Assembly (NCBI GenBank): GCA_963700785.1
Contig: CAVOYZ010000010.1
Coordinates: 372,001 to 436,000, forward strand
DNA: 64,000 nucleotides
Direction of reading: 5' to 3'
Source: CAXMST01 sp963700785
Lineage (GTDB): Bacteria > Actinomycetota > Thermoleophilia > Solirubrobacterales > 70-9
Numbering within the stretch: position 1 is the first letter of the stretch; each line of letters begins with the position of its first letter. The notes beneath the pieces were generated by a model. It ran no database searches. It was given only the letters and a program-made list of their open reading frames with translations, and had not been told where the DNA came from. This document shows positions 36,259 through 44,747 of this stretch, piece after piece. The translations under genes and the position numbers were made by a program.

Positions 36259-38532
36259 ATGCCGGGCCGCAAGGCGAGTGGAGTGCTGTCGCCACAACTG
36301 GGCGGGCCCGAACCTGACCTGCCTGCGCTGAACCTCAACGAGACGCGGCTTCAACCGCCGCAGGCAACCGCCCGCCAGGTGATTCGTGAGCAGCTCCTCG
36401 AGCGGCTCGGCGAGGCGGACGATGCTCGGGTGGTGCTGATCTCGGCGAACGCGGGCTATGGGAAGACCACCCTGCTGACCCAGCTGGCCGAGCGATCCCC
36501 GCACCCGCTCGCCTGGGTCTGGCTAGACGAGCGCCACAACGATCCTGCGGTGCTGCTCGCACACGTCGCTGCTGCCGTGGATCGAGTCGTGCCGATCGAT
36601 CCGAGCGTCCTCGAGTTGCTGACCGCTCCGCGGCCCTCGATCGAGGCGCGGGTGATCCCCGCCCTGGTGACGGCGCTGGCCGCGATCGAGCCCTCGTTCG
36701 TCCTGGTCCTCGACGACGTGCACGCGCTTGATGAACGCCCGGCTATCGACGCGGTGGACGCGCTGCTGACGAACGTCCCCGCCGGTTCCAGGATTCTGTT
36801 GTCGGGGCATCGCCAGCCCTCGGAGCGAGTGGCTGCGCTGCGTGCGAGCGGGCTCACGCTCGAGCTCGGACCGGCCGAGCTGGGGATGCGCCCTTCAGAA
36901 GCGACGCAGCTGTTGACCGCGATCGGGGCTGACCTCACCGCGGAGCAGGTGGATGGGCTGGTGGAGCGGACGGAGGGCTGGCCGGCGGCGCTCTACCTCG
37001 CTGGGCTCTGGATTTGCAACGGCGGCACGGCTGCAGGGTTCAGTGAGGAGTTCGATGGCTCGAACCGGTACCTGACGGACTACGTGCGCACCGAGATCTT
37101 CGATCGCCTTCCCGCGGACGAGCTCGATTTCCTGGTCAGGACCAGCGTGCTCGATCGGGTCTCGGGGCCGCTCTGCGACGCCGTGCTGGAGACCGAAGGC
37201 TCGGCGATGATGCTCGAGACACTCGAGCGATCGAACCTCTTCATCGTCTCGCTCGACCAGTCGCGTTCGTGGTTTCGGTACCACCGACTGTTCCGCGAGG
37301 CGCTGCGGAGCGAGCTCGAGCTCCGCGGCGCAGATGCGTCCGAGCTCCTCGCTCGGGCCGCGGACTGGTGTGCGTCCGAGGGCGCGATCGACGACGCTAT
37401 CGCCTACGCGGAGGCCTCGGGCGACATCAAGCGGGTCGCCGACCTGATGCTCGCCTACGGGCAGCGCGAGTACCAGCTCGGGCGGGCCCTGACGGTTGAA
37501 CGCTGGCTCAACCTGATCGAGGAGCACGAGGGCCTCGGCTACAACGGTGTGCTCGCCGCGGTAGGCGCCTGGTTCAGTGCGACGCGCGGCAACTCCGACC
37601 GAGCGGAGCGCTGGGCCGACATCGCGGTCAAGGCGGCCAAGCGGGAGGAGGACGAGGAGCAGGTCGCGGAGATCGAGGGCTGGCTGGCCCTGGTTCGAGC
37701 CTTGCGGGCGGAGGGCGGAGTCGAGCGGACGGTCGAGAACGCGCAGTTCGCTCTGGGGGCGTTCCCGCGCTCGAGCCGCTGGTGGTTGACGGCGGCCCTG
37801 TTGGCCGGCGTGACCCAGGTCGCCGTCGGCGATCTCGAAGCGGCCGAGGAGTCGCTCGCCGGCGTCTGCGAGTCGGCCGGCCCGGCCGGTGCCTGGAACG
37901 CGCTGTCGGTTGCGCTGGCTGAGCGGGCCGCGCTCGCGATCCGCCGCGGCGACTGGCTTGCGGCGGAGTCGCTCGCTGGGGAAGCGGTCGCGGTCGTGCG
38001 GCGCTCGCGGATGGAGTCCTACCCCCCGAACGCGGTTGCCTTTGCGGTCGCGGCGCGGGTTGCAGCCCATCGCCGCGAGCCGAAGCGCGCGGCCGAGCTT
38101 CTCGCGGACGGGCAGGTCCTTGGGCCCCAACTGAACCGCGCGCTGGCGCTTCTAGCGATCCAGGCGCGGGCGTGGATGGGCCACGCTTACGCCACGCTCG
38201 CCGATCCCGCCGGCGCCCGGACGCAGCTGCGCGAGGCCGGGGGGTTGATCCCGCCGGGCACGGACCTCGGCGTCCTGTCGGGGGAGATCGAGCAGCTGCG
38301 CTCGCAGCTCGACGATGTGCGGGTCAACACGCCGGGGGCCTCGACCCTGACCATGGCGGAGCTGCGGCTGCTGCCGATGCTCGCGACCCACCTCTCATTC
38401 CCTGAGATCGGCGAGCGGCTCTACCTTTCGCGACACACGGTCAAGTCGCAGGCGATCTCGATCTACAGGCGGCTCGACGTCAGCTCGCGGGCCGACGCGG
38501 TGGATCGCGCACGCGAGCTCGGCCTCCTGTAG
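36259..38532 (+). CDS. LAL/MalT-type ATP-dependent LuxR family regulator
   Basis: The 757-residue protein has a STAND ATPase with Walker A in SANAGYGKTTLL (residues 63-73) and Walker B in FVLVLDDVHAL. A winged-helix region follows (ERTEGWPAALYLAGLW), then a long helical TPR-like sensor (residues ~370-680). The C-terminal LuxR helix-turn-helix reads LPMLATHLSFPEIGERLYLSRHTVKSQ with the terminal RLDVSSRADAVDRARELG. Such regulators bind an inducer plus ATP and then activate transcription. TAGGGT nine bases before ATG 36259 is a possible -10. It is divergent from propeller cassette 1, 103 bases away, so it is a good candidate controller of both cassettes. Confidence 0.9.
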   Translation: MPGRKASGVLSPQLGGPEPDLPALNLNETRLQPPQATARQVIREQLLERLGEADDARVVLISANAGYGKTTLLTQLAERSPHPLAWVWLDERHNDPAVLLAHVAAAVDRVVPIDPSVLELLTAPRPSIEARVIPALVTALAAIEPSFVLVLDDVHALDERPAIDAVDALLTNVPAGSRILLSGHRQPSERVAALRASGLTLELGPAELGMRPSEATQLLTAIGADLTAEQVDGLVERTEGWPAALYLAGLWICNGGTAAGFSEEFDGSNRYLTDYVRTEIFDRLPADELDFLVRTSVLDRVSGPLCDAVLETEGSAMMLETLERSNLFIVSLDQSRSWFRYHRLFREALRSELELRGADASELLARAADWCASEGAIDDAIAYAEASGDIKRVADLMLAYGQREYQLGRALTVERWLNLIEEHEGLGYNGVLAAVGAWFSATRGNSDRAERWADIAVKAAKREEDEEQVAEIEGWLALVRALRAEGGVERTVENAQFALGAFPRSSRWWLTAALLAGVTQVAVGDLEAAEESLAGVCESAGPAGAWNALSVALAERAALAIRRGDWLAAESLAGEAVAVVRRSRMESYPPNAVAFAVAARVAAHRREPKRAAELLADGQVLGPQLNRALALLAIQARAWMGHAYATLADPAGARTQLREAGGLIPPGTDLGVLSGEIEQLRSQLDDVRVNTPGASTLTMAELRLLPMLATHLSFPEIGERLYLSRHTVKSQAISIYRRLDVSSRADAVDRARELGLL

Positions 38533-38550
38533 TCCCGCTATTCATCCACG

Positions 38551-38967
38551 ATGGATGATGCGATCAGGCGGAATCAGCTGTTCAATGCTCCTATGGCCGA
38601 GTATGAGGACCGGCTGCGCAGTCTCGCGCTCAACGACGACGGGTTCGTTCACCGAGTCCTTCGCATCGACACCGACACCGTGGACGTCTCGCGGCTCGAT
38701 CCCAAGACGCAGGCGCTGGTCCGGATCGGAGCTCTGCTCGCCATCGACGCGGCGCCAAGTTCCTACCAGTCAGGCGTCGATGCCGCCCTAGCGGCCGGGG
38801 CCGCCGTCGATGAGATCGTCGGCACGGTCATGGCGGTCGCCCCCCTGGTGGGCATCGCGCGAATCGTCTCGGCAGCCCCCGAGCTGGGCCTCGCGCTCGG
38901 CTACGACGTGGACGCGGCGCTCGAGGCCTCCGTGACCGAGGGCGACCAGCGACCGGGCGGATCGTGA
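38551..38967 (+). CDS. Carboxymuconolactone decarboxylase family protein without CxxC
   Basis: The 138-residue protein starts at ATG 38551, 18 bases after the LAL regulator. It shows the CMD helical core (LDPKTQALVRIGALLAIDAAPSSYQSGVDAALAAGAAVDEIVGTVMAVAPLVGIARIVSAAPELGLAL). The CxxC pair of AhpD is absent: the equivalent turn is PSSYQSG. It is therefore unlikely to be a peroxidase reductase; related proteins act as decarboxylases or have unknown roles. Its position suggests co-regulation with the LAL gene. Confidence 0.8.
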   Translation: MDDAIRRNQLFNAPMAEYEDRLRSLALNDDGFVHRVLRIDTDTVDVSRLDPKTQALVRIGALLAIDAAPSSYQSGVDAALAAGAAVDEIVGTVMAVAPLVGIARIVSAAPELGLALGYDVDAALEASVTEGDQRPGGS

Positions 38968-39168
38968 CCGCGGTCGGCGGACGCCTGCCTCACCGCGTAA
39001 CCCGGCGTTCCCTGCGCGGCCTTGCCGCCCGACGCCGTGCGCTTCTCGATCGGCCCCTCGGAGGCGGCCCGGCTGGGACGCCGAGCCCTAGGCCCTCGCG
39101 CTAGATCGCCAACGCGCTCGCATGGGGCCCTGTCAGGCGGTCGGCCGCGGAACGGGTTGATCGGACGG
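38968..39168. other. Intergenic region without a supported gene
   Basis: These 201 bases between the CMD-family gene and the convergent propeller gene show no frame with coding character and no clear hairpin terminator with a T-run. Confidence 0.5.
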
Positions 39169-40863
39169 CTAGCTGCCGGGATCAGACGAGGAGGGGGACT
39201 CCTCCGTCGTCGCCACGGGAGGCTGTGTCGAGGCTGCCGCGGGTTGCAGGAAATAGAGCGAGCCGGCCGGTCCCGACGGGTAGACCCAGCGGCCGCCGTA
39301 AGTCGGGGTGACGAGCGCGTTGAAGGAGACGGGCGGCAGGAAGTCCGACTCGGCGAGCACATCGCCGGTCGCCGCATCGCGCCAGACGACCTGAACGGTG
39401 TAGCTGCCAGTAGCGAGCGCGCCGAGCGACGCATCCGGGTTCCACTTCGTCGTCACCAGGACGCGATTCTCCGCGGGACCGAAGAGGGGCTGGAACTCGA
39501 AGCTGCGGTCGTCCACGGTCCAGCGTGTCTCCATCTTGCCGGTCGCCTGATCGAGGTGGATGCCCGCGATCTTGCCGATGCCGCCGTCGGCCGAGTAGAC
39601 CATGTCGTTTTCAGGGTCGCCCTGGGGCTTCGGCGGCGCGTTGCTCGCCTCGCCGTCCTTGAGGTCTCCGAACGGCTTGAGCGTCGTCGTCTTGCTCGAG
39701 TCGTCGATGTTGACCGCGACCAACGAGGAGGGGGCGCTGTCGCTGCCGAGGCCGTTGGTCTGGATCACGATCCAGTCCTCCATCAGGGTCGGGGCGTCGC
39801 CCACGGTTTGACCCTCCTCCAGGTACTCGGTCTCCCAAGAGGTGTCGCGGCTCAGCTTCTTCGTCTCCGGATCCCAGAAGAACCGGTAGACCTTCTCGAG
39901 CATCGCGGTGTAGATCGCGATCTTGCCGTCGTAGTCGGCGATGATGTGCGGGGTTGCCGAGTCTTCGGGCGCGACCAGCGTGTCGTAGATCTCGAGGGTG
40001 TCGGGATCGAGCGCGATGAACGGCGACGGCTTCTGCTCGGGGCCGCCGGCGGACTGCGAGCAGTCGATCAGGCCACCACCGCCCTGCTGATTGCAGTTCT
40101 CCGGCCGGTTTTGGCTACGGAGGATGATCGTGCCGTCGGGGGCGACCGTGAGCTCCTTGTAGTTGATCGAGCGCTTGCTCACCGGTCCGGGGTTCGGCAG
40201 GTCCCGTTGCTTGACGATCTCGCCGGTGATGCGGTCGATCAGCGCGATCTTGTTGGTCCAGCTGAAGGCAATCAGACCGTTTTCGAGGATGTTCAGGTTG
40301 GTACCACCCACGAACACCTTTTCGGTGTTGCCGTTCTCCATGTAGGTGCGCCAGACTTCCTCGCCGGAGATCGGGTTGATCCGCGCTACGAATGGGCCCG
40401 GGTCGACCAGCCCCGTGGAGCCGGTGCTTGTGCCCCCGACCACGTACATCCGGTTGGGACCGTCGTTGTTGATGTATTGGACCTGCGGGTAGTTGCCCTC
40501 GGCCTTGTACGTGTAGACGATGTTCGGCTCGGTCAGCGAGCCAGGGAACTCGACGCAGGGGTAGACGTTGCTGCGTTGGCCGTCAGTCTGCTCGGCAGCG
40601 TTCATTGCTTCCCAGTAGCCCGGCGTCGAGATTCTCTCCTGGCAGCGCTGCTGTTTCGCGTAGGTGCTGAGGTCGCCGGGCAGCGGCCCGACGGTGAAAC
40701 GCTCGCTCTCGGTCGCGTTGCGGGCGGCCTGCTGCAGCGGCAGGAACTGCTCGGTGACGGTGGAGCTGGTCGAGAGCGCCGGAATCAGGATCAGCGCCAG
40801 TAGCCCGACGAGGATCGCGATCCCCGCGAGGAACGGCCTGATGACGTGCCAGACGCGGCTCAC
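39169..40863 (-). CDS. Membrane-anchored PQQ-like beta-propeller protein (cassette copy 2)
   Basis: The 564-residue protein starts at GTG 40863, overlapping its partner's TGA (GTGA). Architecture and blade motifs match copy 1: an N-terminal helix (FLAGIAILVGLLALILI), then INPISGEEVWRTYMENGN, IDRITGEIVKQR, LDPDTLEIYD and LDQATGKMETRW. The first two Cys pairs of copy 1 are kept (RCQERI...YPCVEF; ENCNQQ...IDCSQS), while the third pair is lost. The C-terminus ends in a Thr/Ser/Pro-rich tail. The similarity to copy 1 is clear but well diverged, so the duplication is old. The extracytoplasmic function is unknown. Confidence 0.75.
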   Translation of the reverse strand: MSRVWHVIRPFLAGIAILVGLLALILIPALSTSSTVTEQFLPLQQAARNATESERFTVGPLPGDLSTYAKQQRCQERISTPGYWEAMNAAEQTDGQRSNVYPCVEFPGSLTEPNIVYTYKAEGNYPQVQYINNDGPNRMYVVGGTSTGSTGLVDPGPFVARINPISGEEVWRTYMENGNTEKVFVGGTNLNILENGLIAFSWTNKIALIDRITGEIVKQRDLPNPGPVSKRSINYKELTVAPDGTIILRSQNRPENCNQQGGGGLIDCSQSAGGPEQKPSPFIALDPDTLEIYDTLVAPEDSATPHIIADYDGKIAIYTAMLEKVYRFFWDPETKKLSRDTSWETEYLEEGQTVGDAPTLMEDWIVIQTNGLGSDSAPSSLVAVNIDDSSKTTTLKPFGDLKDGEASNAPPKPQGDPENDMVYSADGGIGKIAGIHLDQATGKMETRWTVDDRSFEFQPLFGPAENRVLVTTKWNPDASLGALATGSYTVQVVWRDAATGDVLAESDFLPPVSFNALVTPTYGGRWVYPSGPAGSLYFLQPAAASTQPPVATTEESPSSSDPGS

Positions 40864-41633
40864 GTCGCCCCCCCCGGCGCACCGGTCTCGGGCGCGGCGC
40901 GCGGAGACGCCGCGGACGCCTTGCCGTTCCGGTGCTGGGCGAGGGCCAGCGTCAGGCTGGAGCAGAAGAGGAAGACGACGAAGGCGATGTAGTGGCCGTA
41001 GAAGCCGATCGCGCCAGTGGCCGCGTTGAACACCCCGTCGCGCGCGTACGGCGTGACGAAACCGAAGACGGACACCAGCGCCGCGAGGACCGCGAGCCAG
41101 CCGATCCACTTCGCCATCGCTCCGGTCCGCAGGACCACCTCGGCTACCCCGAGATAGAAGACCGCGAAGGCTCCACCACCGAACGCGAGCGCGACGGTCG
41201 CAGCCGTGTAGAGGGTGGGGACTACCTCGGCCTGGGCGTCGGTCGTGGTCAGAGTCGCAGCGCCGAGCAGGACGAGCCCCAGCAGCGTCAGCCCGACTCC
41301 GGTGAGGGCGCCGGCGAAGGCGATCGCGGAGCCGCGGGCCGGCTCACCCTCGGCCGCCTCCGAGCTGCGCAGGACACCCCAGAGCGTGCCGAGGAACCAG
41401 AGAAAGAGCATCATTGCGATGCCGTTGAGCATCACCTGGGCCCTGATCGCGTTCAGATGGTCGGCGATGAACGCGGGGGCGGCCTCGACCTGGTCGATGT
41501 TGGGGAGTCGCGGGGTGTTGCCGCCGCCGGGGTCGGTGCTGATGAAGATGATCAACGCAGCCGCGAGCAACAGCACGGCGAACAGCCCGCTGGCCGCACC
41601 CATCTGGCTCCACTCCCGAGATCGCTCACTCAT
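40860..41633 (-). CDS. Polytopic membrane protein, unknown (cassette copy 2)
   Basis: This 257-residue paralogue of the protein encoded at 35421-36155 has the same leader (SREWSQMGAASGLF), first helix with FISTDPGG, a loop with FIADHLNAIRAQVM, LFLWFLGTLWGVLR and five further helices. The C-terminal tail is hydrophilic. Its stop overlaps the GTG of propeller copy 2. Two independent copies of the same gene pair with the same overlap argue that the two proteins act as a unit. Confidence 0.7.
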   Translation of the reverse strand: MSERSREWSQMGAASGLFAVLLLAAALIIFISTDPGGGNTPRLPNIDQVEAAPAFIADHLNAIRAQVMLNGIAMMLFLWFLGTLWGVLRSSEAAEGEPARGSAIAFAGALTGVGLTLLGLVLLGAATLTTTDAQAEVVPTLYTAATVALAFGGGAFAVFYLGVAEVVLRTGAMAKWIGWLAVLAALVSVFGFVTPYARDGVFNAATGAIGFYGHYIAFVVFLFCSSLTLALAQHRNGKASAASPRAAPETGAPGGAT

Positions 41634-41705
41634 CGGGGTTGAAGGCTATGACGGCGGAGTTCGCCCGCATCATCCTTGCGGGACCAATTCGGGGATGAAG
41701 CCGGG

Positions 41706-42605
41706 CTACAGGGCTCCGACGAACCGGACCAGCTCCGAGGCCAGGTAGTCGGGCACATCCTCGGGCAGGAAGTGCCCCGCGTCGGGAATCCGGGTCACCT
41801 CCGCCGCGGGTAGGGTCCGGAGCCAGAGGGAACCGAGCAGGTCGGGCGGCAGGACCAGATCGCGCTCACCCCAGATGATCCGGGTGGGCTTCGAACCGAA
41901 CTGCCGCGCCAGCGCCCGCTCGGTCTCCGCGTTGATCTCGTTCACCGGGCCGCTGCCTTGAATCGGCAGCTGCCGGGCGAAGGCAAGCATCCCGGTCCGC
42001 TCGGACCAGCTCCGATGCACACTCCGGTAGGCCGAGCGGTGGGTCGCTTTCAGCAGGTCCCGGCGCTCGATCGCCAGACGGAGCATCAGCGGCTTGAACG
42101 CGTCGAGGCCTTTGACCGCGACCTCGCCCAGCCCGCGGGTCCGGATCAGTCGTAGCGGCGCCGGTACGCGGAGCTGGCCGCGCTCGACGGCATGGGCGAC
42201 GGTGTTGAGGATGAACAGGCCGGCGACGCGGTCCGGGTTGTCGGCGGCCCATCGCAGTCCGATCGGCCCACCCCAATCATGGGGGACGAGCACGGCGTCA
42301 CGGAGGTCGAGCGAATCCAGCAGCAATGCGAGCCGCTCGACGTGCCTGGTGAGTTCGTAGTGGCCCGCCCCGCCGGGCTTTGCCGAGCGTCCGAAGCCGA
42401 GGTGGTCCGGGACCACAGCGCGATGGCCGGCAGCGTTCAGCGATGGGATCAGTCGCCGGAAGAGATAGCCCCAGGTCGGATTGCCGTGGAGGAGAACGAT
42501 CGGGCGGCCGCCGCGGGGGCCCTCGTCTACGTAATGGATGACGCCGTCGGGGCTGGGGAACCAGTGCGGCTCGTACGGCCAGGTTCCCTCGAAGGTCCAG
42601 TCCAA
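41706..42605 (-). CDS. Alpha/beta hydrolase, haloalkane dehalogenase-like
   Basis: The 299-residue protein has the oxyanion motif HGNPTW (residues 40-45) and the nucleophile elbow VPHDWGGPIGL with Asp110 followed by Trp111, the arrangement of haloalkane dehalogenases in which that Trp helps hold the halide. The cap domain spans ~140-220. WGERDLVLPPD and PDAGHFLPEDVP supply the late acid and the His. Asp rather than Ser as nucleophile excludes ordinary esterases; epoxide hydrolases also use Asp but lack two halide Trp/Asn residues. The oxyanion Asn42 fits the halide-binding role. It may be co-regulated with the nearby cassette. Confidence 0.85.
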   Translation of the reverse strand: MDWTFEGTWPYEPHWFPSPDGVIHYVDEGPRGGRPIVLLHGNPTWGYLFRRLIPSLNAAGHRAVVPDHLGFGRSAKPGGAGHYELTRHVERLALLLDSLDLRDAVLVPHDWGGPIGLRWAADNPDRVAGLFILNTVAHAVERGQLRVPAPLRLIRTRGLGEVAVKGLDAFKPLMLRLAIERRDLLKATHRSAYRSVHRSWSERTGMLAFARQLPIQGSGPVNEINAETERALARQFGSKPTRIIWGERDLVLPPDLLGSLWLRTLPAAEVTRIPDAGHFLPEDVPDYLASELVRFVGAL

Positions 42606-42991
42606 GGTCTCGGGATCCCGCGCTCAGGCCGTTCGGTCGCCGGCCGCCTTCGGGGAGCCGATCCCCTTGGGGCCACCGCTCAGGGCTGAGGTCTGGTTGG
42701 ACACGCCGAGTATTGAGCTGGAGGCCTGGCGCATGTCAGGCTCACTCTAGTTGTGTCTGCAGCGCCGAATCGTCGACGACGCCGACTGCACCCAGCTATC
42801 GGACTTGGGCTGCGACGCGCCGGGCCACTACCTTTGAGAAGGCCGAGAAGCGTCTCGCGAGGTGATTGACGGCGGCATCGGGCACGTTAGGCGATCAGAT
42901 TGGTGCTCGCTTGGTGCCCGCAATGCCATCGAACCTGGAGCCGACAACTCCCCTCGCAACCACGAACCCCCGTGTGAGCAGGGCTTCAGAG
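42606..42991. other. 386-base stretch with no supported gene
   Basis: Base composition is less biased than in the flanking genes and every frame is frequently interrupted. A 36-codon minus-strand frame (42624-42734) ends just before the hydrolase start but has no ribosome site and weak coding character. The stretch borders the 3' end of tRNA-Leu, a common integration site, but no integrase or att duplication was found. Confidence 0.5.
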
Positions 42992-43078
<87 letters not shown>

Positions 43079-43125
43079 GGGCGGGGCTGATCATAGTGGG
43101 GAAGCGGCGGCGGTCGGCGGATCGG

Positions 43126-43154
43126 TTGATTCCGTCCGCGAGGGGGGCTACTCT
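43126..43154 (+). promoter_or_regulatory. lexA promoter (-35 TTGATT, -10 TACTCT)
   Basis: TTGATT (43126-43131) and TACTCT (43149-43154) are separated by 17 bases, a good housekeeping sigma factor promoter. Transcription would start near 43161, inside the SOS box. Confidence 0.7.
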
Positions 43155-43155
43155 A

Positions 43156-43169
43156 CGAACATGTGTTCC
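43156..43169 (+). promoter_or_regulatory. LexA operator (SOS box)
   Basis: CGAACATGTGTTCC matches the Gram-positive/actinobacterial LexA site (CGAAC-N4-GTTCG-like) with core GAAC-N4-GTTC. It lies immediately after the lexA -10 element, so bound LexA would block its own transcription: classic autoregulation. Confidence 0.85.
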
Positions 43170-43204
43170 CGTCAGCTAGCGAGCAGCCGCCAGGCTTCTG
43201 AGGA

Positions 43205-43822
43205 GTGACCGATCGAATGGACCTCAACCTGACCAAGCGCCAGAGCGAGATTTTCGAGTTCATCAACCGCCATCTCGAGAAGACCGGCTACCCGCCGACG
43301 GTGCGCGAGATCGGCAAGGCGCTGGGCCTGCATTCGCCGTCGACCGTGCACGCGCATCTCGCGAAGCTCGAGAAGTCCGGTGTGCTGCGGCGCGACCCGT
43401 CGAAGCCACGCGCGATCGAGGTGCTGGTCGATCGCGCCAAACGGGTCATGGCTCCCGGCGTGCCGCTGGTCGGCCAGGTCGCCGCGGGATCGCCGATCCT
43501 CGCCGAGGAGAACATCGAGGAGATGCTCGAGGTGCCGGCGATGCTCGGCGCCGAGTCCGGCGACTACGGCCTCAGGGTGCGCGGCGACTCGATGCGGGAC
43601 GCCGGCATTCTCGAGGGCGATCTGGTGATCGTCCGGCCCGCCGACGAAGCGACCAACGGCGAGATCGTCGTCGCCCTGCTCGGCGATGAGGCGACCGTCA
43701 AGCGGTACTTCCGCGAGGCCGACGCGATCCGGCTACAGCCCGAAAACCCCGACTACGAGCCGATCATCACGCGCGAGGCCGAGATCCTCGGACGCGTGAT
43801 CGGAGTCTTCAGAAAGGTGTGA
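43205..43822 (+). CDS. lexA: SOS response repressor/protease LexA
   Basis: The 205-residue repressor has an N-terminal winged helix (residues ~8-70: LTKRQSEIFEFINRHLEKTGYPPTVREIGKALGLHS) and a C-terminal S24-like autoprotease. The scissile bond is A94-G95 in VAAGSP, the catalytic Ser is S129 (RGDSM) and Lys is K166 (ATVKRY). RecA filaments trigger its self-cleavage after DNA damage, releasing SOS genes. A strong promoter and SOS box precede it. GTG 43205 is the annotated start; ATG 43217 is a close alternative. Confidence 0.97.
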   Translation: MTDRMDLNLTKRQSEIFEFINRHLEKTGYPPTVREIGKALGLHSPSTVHAHLAKLEKSGVLRRDPSKPRAIEVLVDRAKRVMAPGVPLVGQVAAGSPILAEENIEEMLEVPAMLGAESGDYGLRVRGDSMRDAGILEGDLVIVRPADEATNGEIVVALLGDEATVKRYFREADAIRLQPENPDYEPIITREAEILGRVIGVFRKV

Positions 43823-43827
43823 GGCAG

Positions 43828-44127
43828 ATGAAAACGGCAGACAAGACGACCAGGCGTCGCCAGCGTTCAGCGCGCCCGTCCCGCGCCCGACAGCGGCGCG
43901 GCGGCTCGATAGCGGCCGGGCGGCTGTTCAAGGTCGGCGGGCGGACCGCCGAGGCACCGCAGATCGCACAGGTCAGCGCCCGCGGCGAGCGCGAGCGCAG
44001 GCTCGAGGAGGTCATGCTGACGACCTGGGCCGCGCTCAACGCCGGCCACCCGGTCGAGTGCCCGGTCTGCAGCGGCCCGTTGACGGCTGCGCACGGCTGC
44101 CGCGCCTGCGGCTCGCATCTGAGCTGA
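43828..44127 (+). CDS. Small zinc-ribbon protein
   Basis: This 99-residue basic protein starts at ATG 43828, six bases after the lexA stop. The N-terminal half is Arg/Lys-rich (RRRQRSARPSRARQRRGG). The C-terminus has a CPVC...CRAC zinc ribbon (ECPVCSGPLTAAHGCRACGSHL). It is likely to be co-transcribed with lexA. The nucleic acid-binding look (basic tail plus zinc ribbon) suggests an SOS-linked DNA or RNA binding role, unproven. Confidence 0.75.
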   Translation: MKTADKTTRRRQRSARPSRARQRRGGSIAAGRLFKVGGRTAEAPQIAQVSARGERERRLEEVMLTTWAALNAGHPVECPVCSGPLTAAHGCRACGSHLS

Positions 44128-44167
44128 CCGGGCCACCGCCTCCGGCGCAGCCGGCGGCGGCCAGTCG

Positions 44168-44197
44168 TTGACCGGAGCTTGTCCGCCGTCGTACAAT
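44168..44197 (+). promoter_or_regulatory. rnpB promoter (-35 TTGACC, -10 TACAAT)
   Basis: TTGACC (44168-44173) and TACAAT (44192-44197) are 18 bases apart and place the transcription start at about 44205, exactly where the RNase P RNA P1 stem begins. Confidence 0.85.
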
Positions 44198-44204
44198 CAC
44201 TGGT

Positions 44205-44567
44205 GCGGGCCACACGATCGCGGGGGAGGTGAATCCCTCGAGGAAAGTCCGGACACCACAGGGCAAGGGTGGTGGGTAACGCCCACCCGGGGAAACCCGC
44301 GGGAAAGTGCCACAGAAACAACACCGCCGATGGCGCGGCCACACGTGAGCCGCGAACAGGCAAGGGTGAAAAGGTGCGGTAAGAGCGCACCAGCGCCGCG
44401 GTGACGCGGCGGCTGGGTAAACCCCACCCGGTGCAAGGCCAAGTAGGACCGTCGACCCGGCCCGGCGAGGTCCAGGTAGGTCGCAGGGTCGCGGTGAACG
44501 CGGCCCCCGGGGCTTCGGCCCCGGAGATGGATGATCGTGCAGGACAGGATCCGGCTTAACGGCCCGC
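44205..44567 (+). ncRNA. rnpB: RNase P RNA, bacterial class A
   Basis: The 5' and 3' ends pair as helix P1 (GCGGGCC 44205-44211 with GGCCCGC 44561-44567). The conserved core is present: GAGGAAAGTCCGGACACCACAGGGCA-type P4 strand with CR-I near 44240, the AGAAACAACACCGC-like region around 44312, GGTAAGAGCGCACCAGC, CCCCACCCGGTGCAAGGCCAA, and the 3' P4 strand with GACAGGATCCGGCTTA near 44545. Length, about 363 bases, is normal for type A RNA. It is the catalytic subunit for tRNA 5' processing. A sigma70-like promoter and an intrinsic terminator bracket it. Confidence 0.96.
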
Positions 44568-44571
44568 TGAC

Positions 44572-44603
44572 GAGAGAGCCCCCTCGGTTGAGGGGGCTCT
44601 CTC
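44572..44603 (+). terminator. Intrinsic terminator of rnpB
   Basis: GAGAGAGCCCCCTC (44572-44585) and GAGGGGGCTCTCTC (44590-44603) form a perfect 14-bp stem around a GGTT loop, followed by TATTCCT. It lies 4 bases after the end of the mature RNase P RNA. Confidence 0.85.
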
Positions 44604-44747
44604 TATTCCTGCCCGCGCCCGCAGCCTCACGCGTGCGGGCCGTTAGTTATCTGTTAGCGCTCTATGAAGTTTCCACCCGGCGTCTCTGCTACGGTGCCGC
44701 GACCGCTGAACCCCTGCCGGCAATCAGTAAGCGTCCGAGAGAGGCCC

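Noticed and set aside
42624..42734. 36-codon minus-strand frame before the dehalogenase-like gene
   Set aside because: No ribosome site, weak codon bias and no recognisable product.
44604..44747. Riboswitch upstream of the RlpA-like gene
   Set aside because: c-di-AMP (ydaO) riboswitches often precede such genes in actinobacteria, but the conserved core was not found, and the 144 bases between the rnpB terminator and the start are too few for a full aptamer plus expression platform.
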